This document shows, one piece after another, positions 15,712-24,324 of a stretch of 64,000 nucleotides of DNA (its first letter is position 1; the number at the start of each line of letters is the position of its first letter). Under the pieces are notes generated by a model that saw only the letters and a list, made by a program, of their open reading frames with translations, searched no databases and was not told the origin of the DNA. This DNA comes from Exiguobacterium sp. s124 (GTDB lineage: Bacteria > Bacillota > Bacilli > Exiguobacteriales > Exiguobacteriaceae), in the NCBI RefSeq assembly GCF_018617485.1, contig NZ_JACSKH010000001.1, positions 1-64,000 of the forward strand. Direction: 5' to 3'. A program made the position numbers and the translations under genes.

Positions 15712-16596
15712 ATGATTACGCAACCCGTGATTCCGTGTATTTGGTTTGAACAGGACGTTGAAGAGATTGCCGAGTGGTATGTATCCATCTTTCCAGATTC
15801 ATTTGTCGACTATACGACAAGATTTTCAAGTTCACCCGCAGGCGAGACGACGATTGTGACGCTATCGCTCGCTGGACAATTCTTTCAGTTGCTTGGGGGA
15901 GGGACGACGAAAGAACGAAATCCGTCCATTTCCTACATGGTGTCGCTTCCGACGACGGAAGAAATCAATGCGTTGTGGGAACGATTATCTGACGGAGCGG
16001 ATATCTTGATCCCATTAGACACGTACGACTTCAGTCAGCGTTATGGGTGGTTGCAGGACCGCTACGGGGTTTCTTGGCAAATCATGCATGATGGCGGGAT
16101 GGACATTCAGCTCGTGACGCCATGCTTATTGTTTGTCAAAGAAGCGTTCGGTCGCGCTGAAGCGGCGATGAACGATTGGATTTCCATTTTCAAAGATTCA
16201 TATGTACTGGACGGACACACCGTACGATACACGGAGGAAGACGGCGACGAGCTCGACGGGAAAATCAACTATGCCCGCTTCGTCTTGTCTGGTCGAGAAT
16301 TTGTTGTGATGGATAGTAATGAAAATCATATGTTTTCATTTAACGAAACACAGTCGCTCATCGCTTTTTGTGAGACACAAGACGAAGTCGATGCGTATTG
16401 GGAACAGTTATCGGCTGTACCGGAAGCAGAGGAGTGTGGGTGGCTGAAAGATCGCTACGGAGTCTCGTGGCAAATCATTCCGTGGGAAATGGAAGAGATG
16501 ATGACGGTCGGATCGCAAGAGCAGATTGAACAGGTCGTACAGGCATGTCTGCCCATGAAAAAGCTCGATATCGCAATATTGCGTCAAGCATACTAA
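15712..16596 (+). CDS. Tandem PhnB-like (VOC/glyoxalase superfamily) protein
   Basis: A 294-residue protein with two consecutive 3-demethylubiquinone-9 methyltransferase-like/PhnB-like domains. Each has an EIAEWYVSIFPDS- or AMNDWISIFKDS-type start and ends in WLQDRYGVSWQI or WLKDRYGVSWQI. PhnB-like VOC proteins are common in Bacilli with no established substrate. Most homologues I know of are single-domain, so this is an internal duplication. AAAGGAG precedes the ATG. It probably shares a transcript with the ABM gene. Confidence 0.85.
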   Translation: MITQPVIPCIWFEQDVEEIAEWYVSIFPDSFVDYTTRFSSSPAGETTIVTLSLAGQFFQLLGGGTTKERNPSISYMVSLPTTEEINALWERLSDGADILIPLDTYDFSQRYGWLQDRYGVSWQIMHDGGMDIQLVTPCLLFVKEAFGRAEAAMNDWISIFKDSYVLDGHTVRYTEEDGDELDGKINYARFVLSGREFVVMDSNENHMFSFNETQSLIAFCETQDEVDAYWEQLSAVPEAEECGWLKDRYGVSWQIIPWEMEEMMTVGSQEQIEQVVQACLPMKKLDIAILRQAY

Positions 16597-16632
16597 ACAA
16601 AGCTCCCGAGACAAATAGCTCGGGAGCTTGTT
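16597..16632. terminator. Terminator between convergent genes
   Basis: A 10-bp GC-rich stem AGCTCCCGAG/CTCGGGAGCT (16601-16610 with 16619-16628) lies between the PhnB-like gene and the convergent LTA-synthase gene. The T tails on both sides are short, so it may serve both directions. Confidence 0.65.
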
Positions 16633-18449
16633 CATGGGTTCATTTGCGAGAGTGCGTCCTTCTCGATGATGGTATCTGAGAGACGGAGCTGGCTGGCCGC
16701 ACGATCGATATATGGAGCGCATCGATCGAATGCGACCGGTTTTTCTGTCTCGACGGAGTAGCATGTGCCGCTACCAGAACGTTTGGTCAAGTCTGGTTCA
16801 TAGTAATGGTCTTCGTATCGGAAAGCGCCCGTCCGAAATACGGTCAGATTCGGCGTATCATTCAAGAGGGAGTCGCCAAGCATATACGCCGGAGAGATCC
16901 CAAGTAAATCGAGAATCGTCGGCGCGATATCAATTTGTCCACCGCTTGCCTCAATGACTTCTCCTGTCGTTAATCCAGACGGTTTGATGAAGAGCGGGAC
17001 AGCACGGTCGAGTTGAAACGCGTCAACCGTCGAATCTACTCCTTCGATGGTGGCCATTTCTTCTCCAGGTGCCGTCAGACCGCTATCGTGGTCACCATAC
17101 ATAACGAGAAGCGTCTCATCCCACAGCCCTTCTTCTTTCAATCGTTCGATGAACTGACCGACCGCCGCATCGACGAAATGGACGGTATGGTAATAGTTTT
17201 CGAGAAGCGGGTCGTCAATTTCTGACAGGTCCAATCGTTTCTCGTCCTCCGGAATGTCATACGGCGTATGACTCGTCAATGCGACTAAAAACGCATAGAA
17301 CGGTTCATTCAACTCTTCCATAAATCCGATTGACGTATTCAAGAAATCTTGATCGTTGAGTGCCATCCCGATGATGCCTTGGTCGGGGTAGTCTTTGTCG
17401 CTAAAGAAATGATTGAATCCGATGTTGTCATAAAAATCATCTCGATTCCAAAAGTCTTTACGGAATGAGTGCATCGCTGCCGTATCGTAGCCCGCCTCGT
17501 TCAATGATTGAGAGAGCGCACTGAATTGATTTCCCGGGAAACGCGTGTAGACGGAACCGGATTTGACAGGATAGAGTGACGTGTTGACGATGAACTCCGC
17601 ATCGGATGTCCGCCCCTCATGCGTCTGATGATACACGTTCGGGAAATAGAGCATGTCACGTCGCAATCGGTTCAAATTCGGAGTCAATTCCTGCCCGTTG
17701 ATTTGTTGATCGATGACAGATGTTTGGAACGATTCGAGTTGTAAGACGATGACATTCGTATCCGGGCTCGGAGCACTTAATTCTTGGTAAGAGAGTGCTT
17801 GGATTTGAGAACGCTCCTCGTCGGTCAGTCCCTCGTCCCATCCCATGGCACGTTCAACGCCTCGGGCGACATCCATCGCGTGATAGCCCCAAAAACCGAG
17901 ATGATAATATTCACGCATGTTGGAGATTGGGTCGTCTGCAATCCATTTTTCCCCGCGCTGATAACTGAGGGTGAGCGGAATCGTGAAAAGTAGAAATCCG
18001 AGTGTGAAGCCAACGACCGCCAATCGTCTTCCGTGCCGTTTCCTTTCACGGACAGGATGACGTTTCATATAACGTAAAATCAAACCGTAGATGATGAGAT
18101 CGATGAAGAAGAAAGCGTCGATTGGACGAATGAGCGTCAAGAAGCCTCCACCGACATCTCCCATCTGTCCAATGTCGGACAGTAAGGCGACGGATAATAA
18201 GTCCTCGAAATAGCGATAGTACCAGACGTCCGAGACGAGCAAAGTACTATGTAAAAACAAAGAAACGTATAAAATCCATCGACGAATTGGGTAAGACACG
18301 GCGAGTGCCCAACTTGTCAGGAGCAAAATCGTCGCCAAATTGATGAGGAAAAACGAGAAGTCGAACGCCGTCGCGGTCAACCAGCTAAAGAAGAAGAGCT
18401 TTGCCAGAGAGAGTGACAAGTAGCTCCAATAATCGAGATATTTGATCAT
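16632..18449 (-). CDS. LTA synthase family protein (LtaS-like sulfatase-fold phosphoglycerol transferase)
   Basis: A 605-residue membrane enzyme with five N-terminal helices (to about residue 165) and an extracellular sulfatase-fold domain. The active-site features of LtaS are visible: Glu239 in LQLES, the nucleophile Thr281 in EGRTSDAEF and the Mn ligands Asp453-His454 in YGDHDSG. It should polymerise glycerolphosphate from phosphatidylglycerol or prime lipoteichoic acid. The start was placed at ATG 18449 because AAAGGATG lies upstream; an upstream in-frame ATG at 18530 adds a non-membrane stretch. Which Bacillus paralogue it matches (LtaS, YfnI, YqgS, YvgJ) cannot be decided by eye. Confidence 0.92.
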   Translation of the reverse strand: MIKYLDYWSYLSLSLAKLFFFSWLTATAFDFSFFLINLATILLLTSWALAVSYPIRRWILYVSLFLHSTLLVSDVWYYRYFEDLLSVALLSDIGQMGDVGGGFLTLIRPIDAFFFIDLIIYGLILRYMKRHPVRERKRHGRRLAVVGFTLGFLLFTIPLTLSYQRGEKWIADDPISNMREYYHLGFWGYHAMDVARGVERAMGWDEGLTDEERSQIQALSYQELSAPSPDTNVIVLQLESFQTSVIDQQINGQELTPNLNRLRRDMLYFPNVYHQTHEGRTSDAEFIVNTSLYPVKSGSVYTRFPGNQFSALSQSLNEAGYDTAAMHSFRKDFWNRDDFYDNIGFNHFFSDKDYPDQGIIGMALNDQDFLNTSIGFMEELNEPFYAFLVALTSHTPYDIPEDEKRLDLSEIDDPLLENYYHTVHFVDAAVGQFIERLKEEGLWDETLLVMYGDHDSGLTAPGEEMATIEGVDSTVDAFQLDRAVPLFIKPSGLTTGEVIEASGGQIDIAPTILDLLGISPAYMLGDSLLNDTPNLTVFRTGAFRYEDHYYEPDLTKRSGSGTCYSVETEKPVAFDRCAPYIDRAASQLRLSDTIIEKDALSQMNP

Positions 18450-18537
18450 GAACAACACATCCTTTTCATACCCATTCCCGATGAGACGAGTGAGGGAAAC
18501 GTGAAGATGTGTCCAACAAAAAAGAGGCACATCGGCC

Positions 18538-18936
18538 TCAGTTGATCAGAAACGTATCACGCAGTTCAATGATGGTTCCTTCAGGTGCTTTTAGTTTACT
18601 TAAATGTCCATCGACAACGAAATAGATGTTCCCACCGTGCTTCGGTAAGAACGTGACACCAAGTTGTTCGAGTCGTGCGACTTCCGCTTCGAGGTCATCC
18701 ACATAGAGGGCGAAATGGACGGGACCGGCCGCGTGTTTCGAATAGTCTTGTAACGTTTCATCGGCTTTGGCGGTCTGGAGCTCGATATAAAAATCGCCGA
18801 GCTTGAGCCAACTGTTGAAGTCACGCGTATGGAAGTTTGGCGACTCTTGGACGAGTTCAAAACCGAGTGCTTCGTAAAATGACTTCGATGCGGCATAATC
18901 TGGGGTTTGGATACAGATATGGTGAATTTGTTTCAT
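18538..18936 (-). CDS. VOC-family (glyoxalase/bleomycin resistance-like) protein
   Basis: A 132-residue single VOC domain. HHICIQTPDYAASKSFYEALGFELV is the classic beta-alpha-beta start, GPVHFALYVDDLEAEVARLEQLGV opens the second half and APEGTIIELRD is the end, with the metal-ligand positions His and Glu present. The start overlaps the stop of the upstream VOC gene (TGATG), so the two are co-translated. The substrate is unknown. Confidence 0.85.
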   Translation of the reverse strand: MKQIHHICIQTPDYAASKSFYEALGFELVQESPNFHTRDFNSWLKLGDFYIELQTAKADETLQDYSKHAAGPVHFALYVDDLEAEVARLEQLGVTFLPKHGGNIYFVVDGHLSKLKAPEGTIIELRDTFLIN

Positions 18937-19358
18937 CAGGACTTTCCTTTCGTTTGGAGGTCGTTCACGCGGTCGCGGTGGAACGGGGAAGTCACATCTT
19001 CCGAGATGAGACTGATCGTATGTCCATCCGGGTCTCGTACGTCAAAGCAAGACATGCCTCCGAAATCGTGAAGCGGTGTCGCAATCAATCCTGCTTGTTC
19101 GAACGTTTGATACGCGAACTGAATGTCTTCACAAATGACGTTGAAATAGACATGGGCTTGTCCTGACGCATTTTTGAACGTTGCGGGTTGCGGTGACGAG
19201 GTCTGGATTAATCCGAGCTGAGTCGAACCGTCTGGTAGACACAAACCGATGCCTCCTTCCCAGCGACCAATTTCTTGAGCATCAAAATAAGTTGTATACC
19301 AGTGTAGGGACTGTTCTACATCTGATACGGGAATGAAGATACTTCCGATTCGAAACAT
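18936..19358 (-). CDS. VOC-family (glyoxalase-like) protein
   Basis: A 140-residue VOC domain beginning GSIFIPVSDVEQSLHWYTTYF and ending DVRDPDGHTISLISE, followed by a short charged tail. It is the first gene of a two-gene VOC unit with the gene at 18538. The two are only distantly alike, so this looks like an old pairing rather than a recent duplication. AAAAGGAGG precedes the ATG on the minus strand. Confidence 0.85.
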   Translation of the reverse strand: MFRIGSIFIPVSDVEQSLHWYTTYFDAQEIGRWEGGIGLCLPDGSTQLGLIQTSSPQPATFKNASGQAHVYFNVICEDIQFAYQTFEQAGLIATPLHDFGGMSCFDVRDPDGHTISLISEDVTSPFHRDRVNDLQTKGKS

Positions 19359-19476
19359 ATGATAACCTCCTTTTCTCTTATTAGTGTAGCGAATGCATGG
19401 TCTCGAAGATACGGGGGAAGAAACTTTTTATGGGAACTTGCGTATGGAAGAGAGAGAAAATCAATGAGGTGAATGT

Positions 19477-19953
19477 ATGAAAGTAAATGAATTCACGATT
19501 CAATCGATTGATGCAGTCAATCGACAGGCGGTCATCGCCCTGACAGTGGACGAGAAACAATCCCGATTCATCGAGACAAATTCCGAGTCGCTTCAAGAGA
19601 TGGTCGAGGATACGAAATATAATTGGAAGAGCTATGCATTTTATGAAGATGAGAGACCGGTTGGTTTCATGATGATCGGAGCAGAAAACCAGACAGAACG
19701 GTATGTGTGGCTCGATCGTTTCATGATGGATCAAAACGAACAGGGGAAAGGCGTCGGGACGAAGTGTCTACGCATCGCAGTGGAATTTATCCAGACAGAG
19801 TACGATGTGGATGATATCATCCTGAGCCTCCATCCAGAGAATGAAGCGGCGAAACGATTTTATGCGAAGAACGGCTTTGTCGACAGCGGCTTAATCGATG
19901 AATCGAACGGCGAAGCAATTTGGGTCTATCACACAAGAACCCGACCGTCATGA
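19477..19953 (+). CDS. GNAT family N-acetyltransferase (polyamine acetyltransferase-like)
   Basis: A 158-residue GNAT protein. The acetyl-CoA binding motif A is DRFMMDQNEQGKGVGTKCLR (QGKGVG loop), followed by SLHPENEAAKRFYAKNGFVDSG. The SLHPENEAA segment resembles spermine/spermidine acetyltransferases such as BltD, and the gene at 26055 shares this signature (GYHPENEAA). The substrate is not provable from sequence. It is monocistronic and convergent with thiW. Confidence 0.85.
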   Translation: MKVNEFTIQSIDAVNRQAVIALTVDEKQSRFIETNSESLQEMVEDTKYNWKSYAFYEDERPVGFMMIGAENQTERYVWLDRFMMDQNEQGKGVGTKCLRIAVEFIQTEYDVDDIILSLHPENEAAKRFYAKNGFVDSGLIDESNGEAIWVYHTRTRPS

Positions 19954-19965
19954 GTCGGTCGGGTT
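19937..19965. terminator. Strong stem-loop between convergent genes
   Basis: An 11-bp perfect stem GAACCCGACCG/CGGTCGGGTTC overlaps the end of the GNAT gene and precedes the 3' end of thiW. Neither side has a clear T tract, so intrinsic termination is only a suggestion; it could instead protect mRNA ends. Confidence 0.5.
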
Positions 19966-19982
19966 CTCGGATCAACAATTTG

Positions 19983-20468
19983 TTATTTGAGGACACTTGG
20001 TCGCAACTGTTTGACGCGCGACAAAACGAGCCAACCGAGAAGCGCTCCCGTCAAACTAGAAGCAAGGAACGCCGGCACGAAGAAGAAGGCGCCGAACGTT
20101 GAACCCATTAACAGTTTTGCGTACGGAACGGCAATCAACGAGGCGATGACACCAGTTCCGATGATTTCTCCGAGAGCGGCAGCATAGAGATGGTTCGTGC
20201 GAACGAAGAAGATGCCGGCAAGACACGCCCCAATCATGCCGCCAGGGAATGCGAGCAGTGACCCGGTCCCGGTCATGACGCGAATGAGTCCTGTGACGAA
20301 AGCGACGAGAACGGCTCCGATCGGACCGACGGTGACTGCTGCAATCACGTTCACCATGTGTTGAATCGGATAAGCGCGAGCGACACCTGTGGGAATCGAG
20401 ATGAACATCGAGCCGACGACGGCGATGGCAACGAGCATTGCCATCCAAGTGAGTTGTTGAATACGCAT
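19983..20468 (-). CDS. thiW: ThiW-family ECF transporter S component (thiamine-related)
   Basis: A 161-residue integral membrane protein with about five to six helices. MRIQQLTWMAMLVAIAVVGSM is followed by PIQHMVNVIAAVTVGPIGA and GTGSLLAFPGGMIGACLAG, the conserved ThiW blocks. ThiW proteins are substrate-binding S components of energy-coupling-factor importers, assigned to thiamine-pathway compounds (probably the thiazole) because they sit under TPP riboswitches, as here. The energising EcfA/EcfT subunits are not in the window. AAAGGAG precedes ATG at 20468. Confidence 0.92.
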   Translation of the reverse strand: MRIQQLTWMAMLVAIAVVGSMFISIPTGVARAYPIQHMVNVIAAVTVGPIGAVLVAFVTGLIRVMTGTGSLLAFPGGMIGACLAGIFFVRTNHLYAAALGEIIGTGVIASLIAVPYAKLLMGSTFGAFFFVPAFLASSLTGALLGWLVLSRVKQLRPSVLK

Positions 20469-20486
20469 GAATAGTCTCCTTTCAAA

Positions 20487-20525
20487 ATAAAAACGCCACG
20501 TTTCCAGACGGAAAAATGGCGTGGA
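20487..20525 (-). terminator. Riboswitch-controlled terminator before thiW
   Basis: On the minus strand a stem built on CCACGCCA and TGGCG with an inner TTTCC/GGAAA pairing is followed by TTTTTATTTT, between the TPP aptamer and the thiW ribosome site. TPP binding should favour this terminator. Confidence 0.85.
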
Positions 20526-20545
20526 TATACAGAGACGTATCCCAA

Positions 20546-20630
20546 GCCACTTCCCTACGCTGGTATGAGCCAGATCAGGTTCAAAGGGTCCGGCAAATGC
20601 CGTCTCAGCCCGAGGGCTCCCCTAGCGGTC
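20546..20630 (-). ncRNA. TPP riboswitch (THI element) controlling thiW
   Basis: On the minus strand the conserved THI-box sequence is complete: AGGGGAGCC, GGCTGAGACGG, then ACCCTTTGAACCTGATCTGG and CAGCGTAGGGAAGTGG. P1 can close through CCGCT/AGTGG. Together with the downstream terminator it should shut off thiW transcription when TPP is abundant. Confidence 0.97.
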
Positions 20631-20643
20631 GTTTATTGGTTTG

Positions 20644-20652
20644 AGTATAACA
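20644..20652 (-). promoter_or_regulatory. Predicted extended -10 promoter of the thiW leader
   Basis: On the minus strand TGTTATACT (TGn-TATACT) forms an extended -10 about seven bases before the predicted riboswitch transcript start. No good -35 is seen. Confidence 0.5.
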
Positions 20653-20683
20653 TAGCTATCTGAAATCGGGAGGGTTCATGAAA

Positions 20684-21424
20684 TTATCCTTCATTCTTGG
20701 CTAACAGGTTCTCATAGTCCTTCTCGTTCCAAAAGAGCGGTGAAATGGACTCAGGACCTTTTAAAATTTCTCCATCTTGGTCATATATGATGGCATACCC
20801 GCCTTCGACATCGAACACGAACAAGTCGGCAGTCACTTCGGTCACGCCATTGCCAGCGATAATCACATCGTCAATTGGTTCTCTTGAAAGTTCGACACCC
20901 GCTTCATCGAGTTCAACGAGGAGGGCTGACGTGTAGGCATGCCGGTCATAGACTGATTGAAATTCATCCTGTGTGAGGACGACATCGGTAGGTGGGGCAC
21001 TTGTGCCGAATTTCCGATTCTCAATCTCTTCAACATATTGAAAGAAGGACTCTTCTTGCCAAAAGAGTGGAGCGACTGATTCGGAACCGTTGATTAATGT
21101 TCCATCCTGACTGTCGAATACCGTAGCGTACGTTCCGTCATCGAGTTTGAACGGATAAATATCCGCATATGTGTGTTCGAGACCGTTCCCGGCAATGATG
21201 ACGCGTTCGAACGTCTCACGGAACGGTTTGATGCCTTGTTGCTCGAGCGCAGCAAGGAGCGGTTTTGTTTGTTCATATTGGTCATAGACGTCTTTAAAGT
21301 CTTCGCGTGTCCATTCGGTGATGGGTTCATCGGGTGATTCGATTGGGATCGGATTGTCTGCCACCGTATCCGTACAACCCGTGAGTAAAAGTGCACTTAA
21401 TCCGAATATCGCCCATCGTCTCAT
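20684..21424 (-). CDS. Lipoprotein with two tandem copies of an unrecognised domain
   Basis: A 246-residue predicted lipoprotein. The signal peptide ends in lipobox LLTGC (Cys17). Residues about 41-133 and 153-243 are two diverged copies of one module. Each starts with an F-x-x-VYD segment, then has (E/D)-VIIAGNG, a central DG/EGGYA strand, and ends with (E/G)S-(V/I)-(A/S)PLFW. I do not recognise the domain family. The repeated VIIAGNG turn and PLFW end are good anchors for a search. It is monocistronic, upstream of nothing obviously related. Confidence 0.75.
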   Translation of the reverse strand: MRRWAIFGLSALLLTGCTDTVADNPIPIESPDEPITEWTREDFKDVYDQYEQTKPLLAALEQQGIKPFRETFERVIIAGNGLEHTYADIYPFKLDDGTYATVFDSQDGTLINGSESVAPLFWQEESFFQYVEEIENRKFGTSAPPTDVVLTQDEFQSVYDRHAYTSALLVELDEAGVELSREPIDDVIIAGNGVTEVTADLFVFDVEGGYAIIYDQDGEILKGPESISPLFWNEKDYENLLAKNEG

Positions 21425-21497
21425 GATTTCATCCCCTTAACTGACATTTTCCACCATTTTATCATTCATGATGAAAAAGCAGAACCTGTGCACATTC

Positions 21498-22190
21498 TCA
21501 CTCGGGGTGAGGACGTGTCGCGTAGTGATCGAGTGTGCTCTTGAAGTGGAGCGCATCTTCTTCAGAAATCGTCACGCCTGAGGAGGTACCGTAGCGAACC
21601 GCATGATAAACGGACGGGTTCATCGGTAAATCGATGCGTTGGAACCACTCTTGCAGTGTCTCATGAGCACGCAATCGCTTAGCTGGTACGAGAGATTGAT
21701 TGAATGTGATCAGTGCATCGCGAATCGGGATGTTTGTGAACGCTGTGAGCGTTGAGACGGACGAAGCATTCTCGTGTTGTAAAGATTCGATAAGCGGGTC
21801 TGCGTTTGAATCAGCATGATCTCGTGCGCGCGCCAAACGTTGCTTCCGTTTCCGATAGATATAAAAGGACAGGCAACAAAGCGCAAGCAAAGCGACGAAT
21901 AACCCGAGATTTCGTCGTATGGATTCTCCAGCGCCTGTCAATCTATCGAGTGGTTTTATTTTTCCTTTTTGGGGGTCCAATTTAAACGGGTAATCTTCTT
22001 TAGATTCATCCATTAAAAGCTTACTGTCTTCATCTGATATGAAATCCGTCGGAGGACTGTTATTTTCCTCGACCGGTATCGTTTTCGGGTTATAGAGCCA
22101 CTCGAATACACTCGTCGTGATCACCATCATTGTGAAGGTGATCAGAAGTGTGGTGGCAATCATGAGAAAAAACTTGTTCGTCCAACGCAA
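21498..22190 (-). CDS. DUF4129-containing membrane protein
   Basis: A 230-residue protein with two membrane helices (about 7-27 and 94-111), an acidic Pro-rich extracellular loop between them and a cytoplasmic C-terminal DUF4129 domain. The latter is recognisable by RLRAHETLQEWFQRI, VYHAVRYGTSSGVTISEEDA. DUF4129 domains usually occur at the end of transglutaminase-like proteins in MoxR-DUF58 loci. Here the gene is divergent from moxR, which supports the assignment and a shared function. Confidence 0.75.
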   Translation of the reverse strand: MRWTNKFFLMIATTLLITFTMMVITTSVFEWLYNPKTIPVEENNSPPTDFISDEDSKLLMDESKEDYPFKLDPQKGKIKPLDRLTGAGESIRRNLGLFVALLALCCLSFYIYRKRKQRLARARDHADSNADPLIESLQHENASSVSTLTAFTNIPIRDALITFNQSLVPAKRLRAHETLQEWFQRIDLPMNPSVYHAVRYGTSSGVTISEEDALHFKSTLDHYATRPHPE

Positions 22191-22284
22191 GAGGACACCT
22201 CCTTTTTGAATGTTCAGACTATTTGTTGTTTATCTTACCATAAAAAGGTAAAGTTTGATTAAGACAAAAAATGGAGGTCGTCAT

Positions 22285-23205
22285 ATGGGCATGGAGCAGG
22301 TCATCAAACAGTTGAACGAGGTGTATTTAGGAAAAGAGGATGTCGTACGGCTCTGTTGTACGGCGTTACTCGCGGAAGGACACATTTTGTTAGAGGATGT
22401 ACCCGGTACGGGAAAAACGTTACTTGCCAAGACGATTGCAGCTAGCTTCGACGGAGCGTTTTCTCGGATTCAGTTCACGGCCGACTTGTTACCGTCTGAC
22501 GTGATTGGCGCAGATTACTTCAACATGCAGACGCAGACGTTCGACCATCGACAAGGACCGATCTTTGCGAATATCGTCTTGATCGATGAAATCAACCGAG
22601 CGGTTCCACGGACGCAGTCCGCCTTGCTCGAGGCGATGGAAGAACGACAAGTCTCCATCGGGGGAGAGACGTATCCGATGCCGAAACCATTTTTCGTCAT
22701 CGCGACGCAAAACCCGATCGAATCGGCCGGGACGTTCCCGCTACCGGATGCCCAGCTCGACCGCTTCTTGATTTCGATTCCAGTCGGTTACCCTGATGTC
22801 GCCGAAGAGCGAGAGCTGCTCTTACAAGTCATGCGTCAAACACGGAAAACCGTGGAGGCGGTCGCGACGTTAGAAGAGTTACGCCGCGCACAAGAAGAAG
22901 TGAAGCAAGTATCGATTCAAGATGACGTCCTCGATTATTTACTCGGGCTCGTTCATGCGACACGAGAACACCAATCTGTCGAGGTCGGTGTCAGTCCACG
23001 AGGAGCCATCGCGCTCATGCGGGCTTCTCAAAGTTACGCCTATCTCCACAATCGATTGTATGTCATTCCGGAAGATGTGAAAGCCGTGGCACCTTATGTA
23101 TTAGCCCATCGTCTGACGTTGACGCTTGAAGGAGGAATCAAATCGACGAAACAGGATATCATCCGTTATATCTTAGAAACCGTCTCTGTGCCGGTCGAGG
23201 GTTGA
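22285..23205 (+). CDS. MoxR-family AAA+ ATPase
   Basis: A 306-residue AAA+ chaperone-like ATPase. Walker A is DVPGTGKTLLAKT, Walker B is IVLIDEINRAVPRTQSALLEAMEE, sensor 1 is FFVIATQNPIE and the arginine-finger region is PDAQLDRFLISIPVGYP. All are canonical for MoxR. MoxR ATPases work with DUF58 and von Willebrand-type partners in assembly or stress functions. ATG 22285 was chosen because GGAGGT sits about six bases upstream. It overlaps or abuts the DUF58 gene. Confidence 0.93.
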   Translation: MGMEQVIKQLNEVYLGKEDVVRLCCTALLAEGHILLEDVPGTGKTLLAKTIAASFDGAFSRIQFTADLLPSDVIGADYFNMQTQTFDHRQGPIFANIVLIDEINRAVPRTQSALLEAMEERQVSIGGETYPMPKPFFVIATQNPIESAGTFPLPDAQLDRFLISIPVGYPDVAEERELLLQVMRQTRKTVEAVATLEELRRAQEEVKQVSIQDDVLDYLLGLVHATREHQSVEVGVSPRGAIALMRASQSYAYLHNRLYVIPEDVKAVAPYVLAHRLTLTLEGGIKSTKQDIIRYILETVSVPVEG

Positions 23206-23207
23206 CG

Positions 23208-24260
23208 ATGACGTTCTCGACACATAACGCCCTACAGAAGCAATGGATTCCGGTCTACGGATTTGCCGGAGTGATTCTCGTATTCGTCCCGTATATACAA
23301 ATCGTCGGGTATGCCCTCTGTTTACTTGCAGGCATCGTCTGGTTCTTCGAACGGACACGGAAACAGTTGGAACAATCCCTTCGGCTTCACATACATAGCC
23401 ATGAATCCCTTCTCTTCGTCGGGGATGAGACGGAAGTACAGGTGATGTTAGACGGAAGTGAAACCGTCGAGCGACTCGGGCTTCCGATTCGCGTTCGGCT
23501 GAAATCCAATACAGCGCTCAGCTTTCCAGACCATGACCGGTCCCCGAATAGTTTGGATTTGACGTTACGGACGGATCAGGCCCGTCACATGCTTCGTGTG
23601 CAGGCTGAATTCCGGGGACCGGCCTACATCGAAGAGTGCGTACTCGCTGTGCCGCTCCCATTTCATCTCGGGACGTATCTTCTTGAGTGTCCAATCGAGA
23701 AGCGGTGGACGGTGCTGCCTTCCCTCACGCTACACCCTCCGGTCGGCACGAAACGTTTAGCGCTCGGTGATCGCCCTTTGACCGCATCGCCTCTTCGGAA
23801 CCCCCTGCAGGTTCTAGGGTCGAAGCCTTATGAAGGAGAACCGGTCAAGGAGATTGACTGGGTCGCGACGGCGAAGCTCGGACGTGTTCAGTCGAAAGTC
23901 TTTCAAAAGACATCGCTCGATACGTTCACGTTCGCAGTCGATTTGAGTGGACCGTCCGGCTATACGTTGCATCACGACTTCGAGTCGATCATCAGTCAAG
24001 TCGCGTACGTGACGACCCGACTCTTAAAAGAAGAGTGTAAAGTCGAGCTGTTCATCAATCGCTTCAATGGGGAAGGGAAGATGGAGCATATCTCCCTTCA
24101 GGAAGGGGAACGAGGATCACGCCTCATCCTCATGATGCTGGCCGATCTTCATCCCGGGAATCGTTTCATCTCGACAGACGCGTTCGTCCGCATGGTCGAA
24201 CGGAAACGCCTGAAGCAAAGTCATCTCGTCTGGTTCAATCAGCATAACCTGTACGACTAA
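23208..24260 (+). CDS. DUF58 domain protein
   Basis: A 350-residue protein with two closely spaced N-terminal helices (about 15-45) and a DUF58 domain. The domain is marked by GDRPLTASPLRNPLQVLGSKPYEGEPVKEIDWVATAKLGR-type residues around 190-230 (the family R-Y-GD--R-IDW pattern) and a von Willebrand-like fold after it. It is the usual partner of MoxR. ATG 23208 lies two bases after the moxR stop with GAGGG upstream; TTG 23202 is an alternative. In Bacillus a transglutaminase gene normally follows; here it does not. Confidence 0.87.
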   Translation: MTFSTHNALQKQWIPVYGFAGVILVFVPYIQIVGYALCLLAGIVWFFERTRKQLEQSLRLHIHSHESLLFVGDETEVQVMLDGSETVERLGLPIRVRLKSNTALSFPDHDRSPNSLDLTLRTDQARHMLRVQAEFRGPAYIEECVLAVPLPFHLGTYLLECPIEKRWTVLPSLTLHPPVGTKRLALGDRPLTASPLRNPLQVLGSKPYEGEPVKEIDWVATAKLGRVQSKVFQKTSLDTFTFAVDLSGPSGYTLHHDFESIISQVAYVTTRLLKEECKVELFINRFNGEGKMEHISLQEGERGSRLILMMLADLHPGNRFISTDAFVRMVERKRLKQSHLVWFNQHNLYD

Positions 24261-24324
24261 CAAGGAACTTTTTTTCTTTTGGCGAACTGTACTATACAGA
24301 GATGACCAAAGGGGAGAGATCCAT

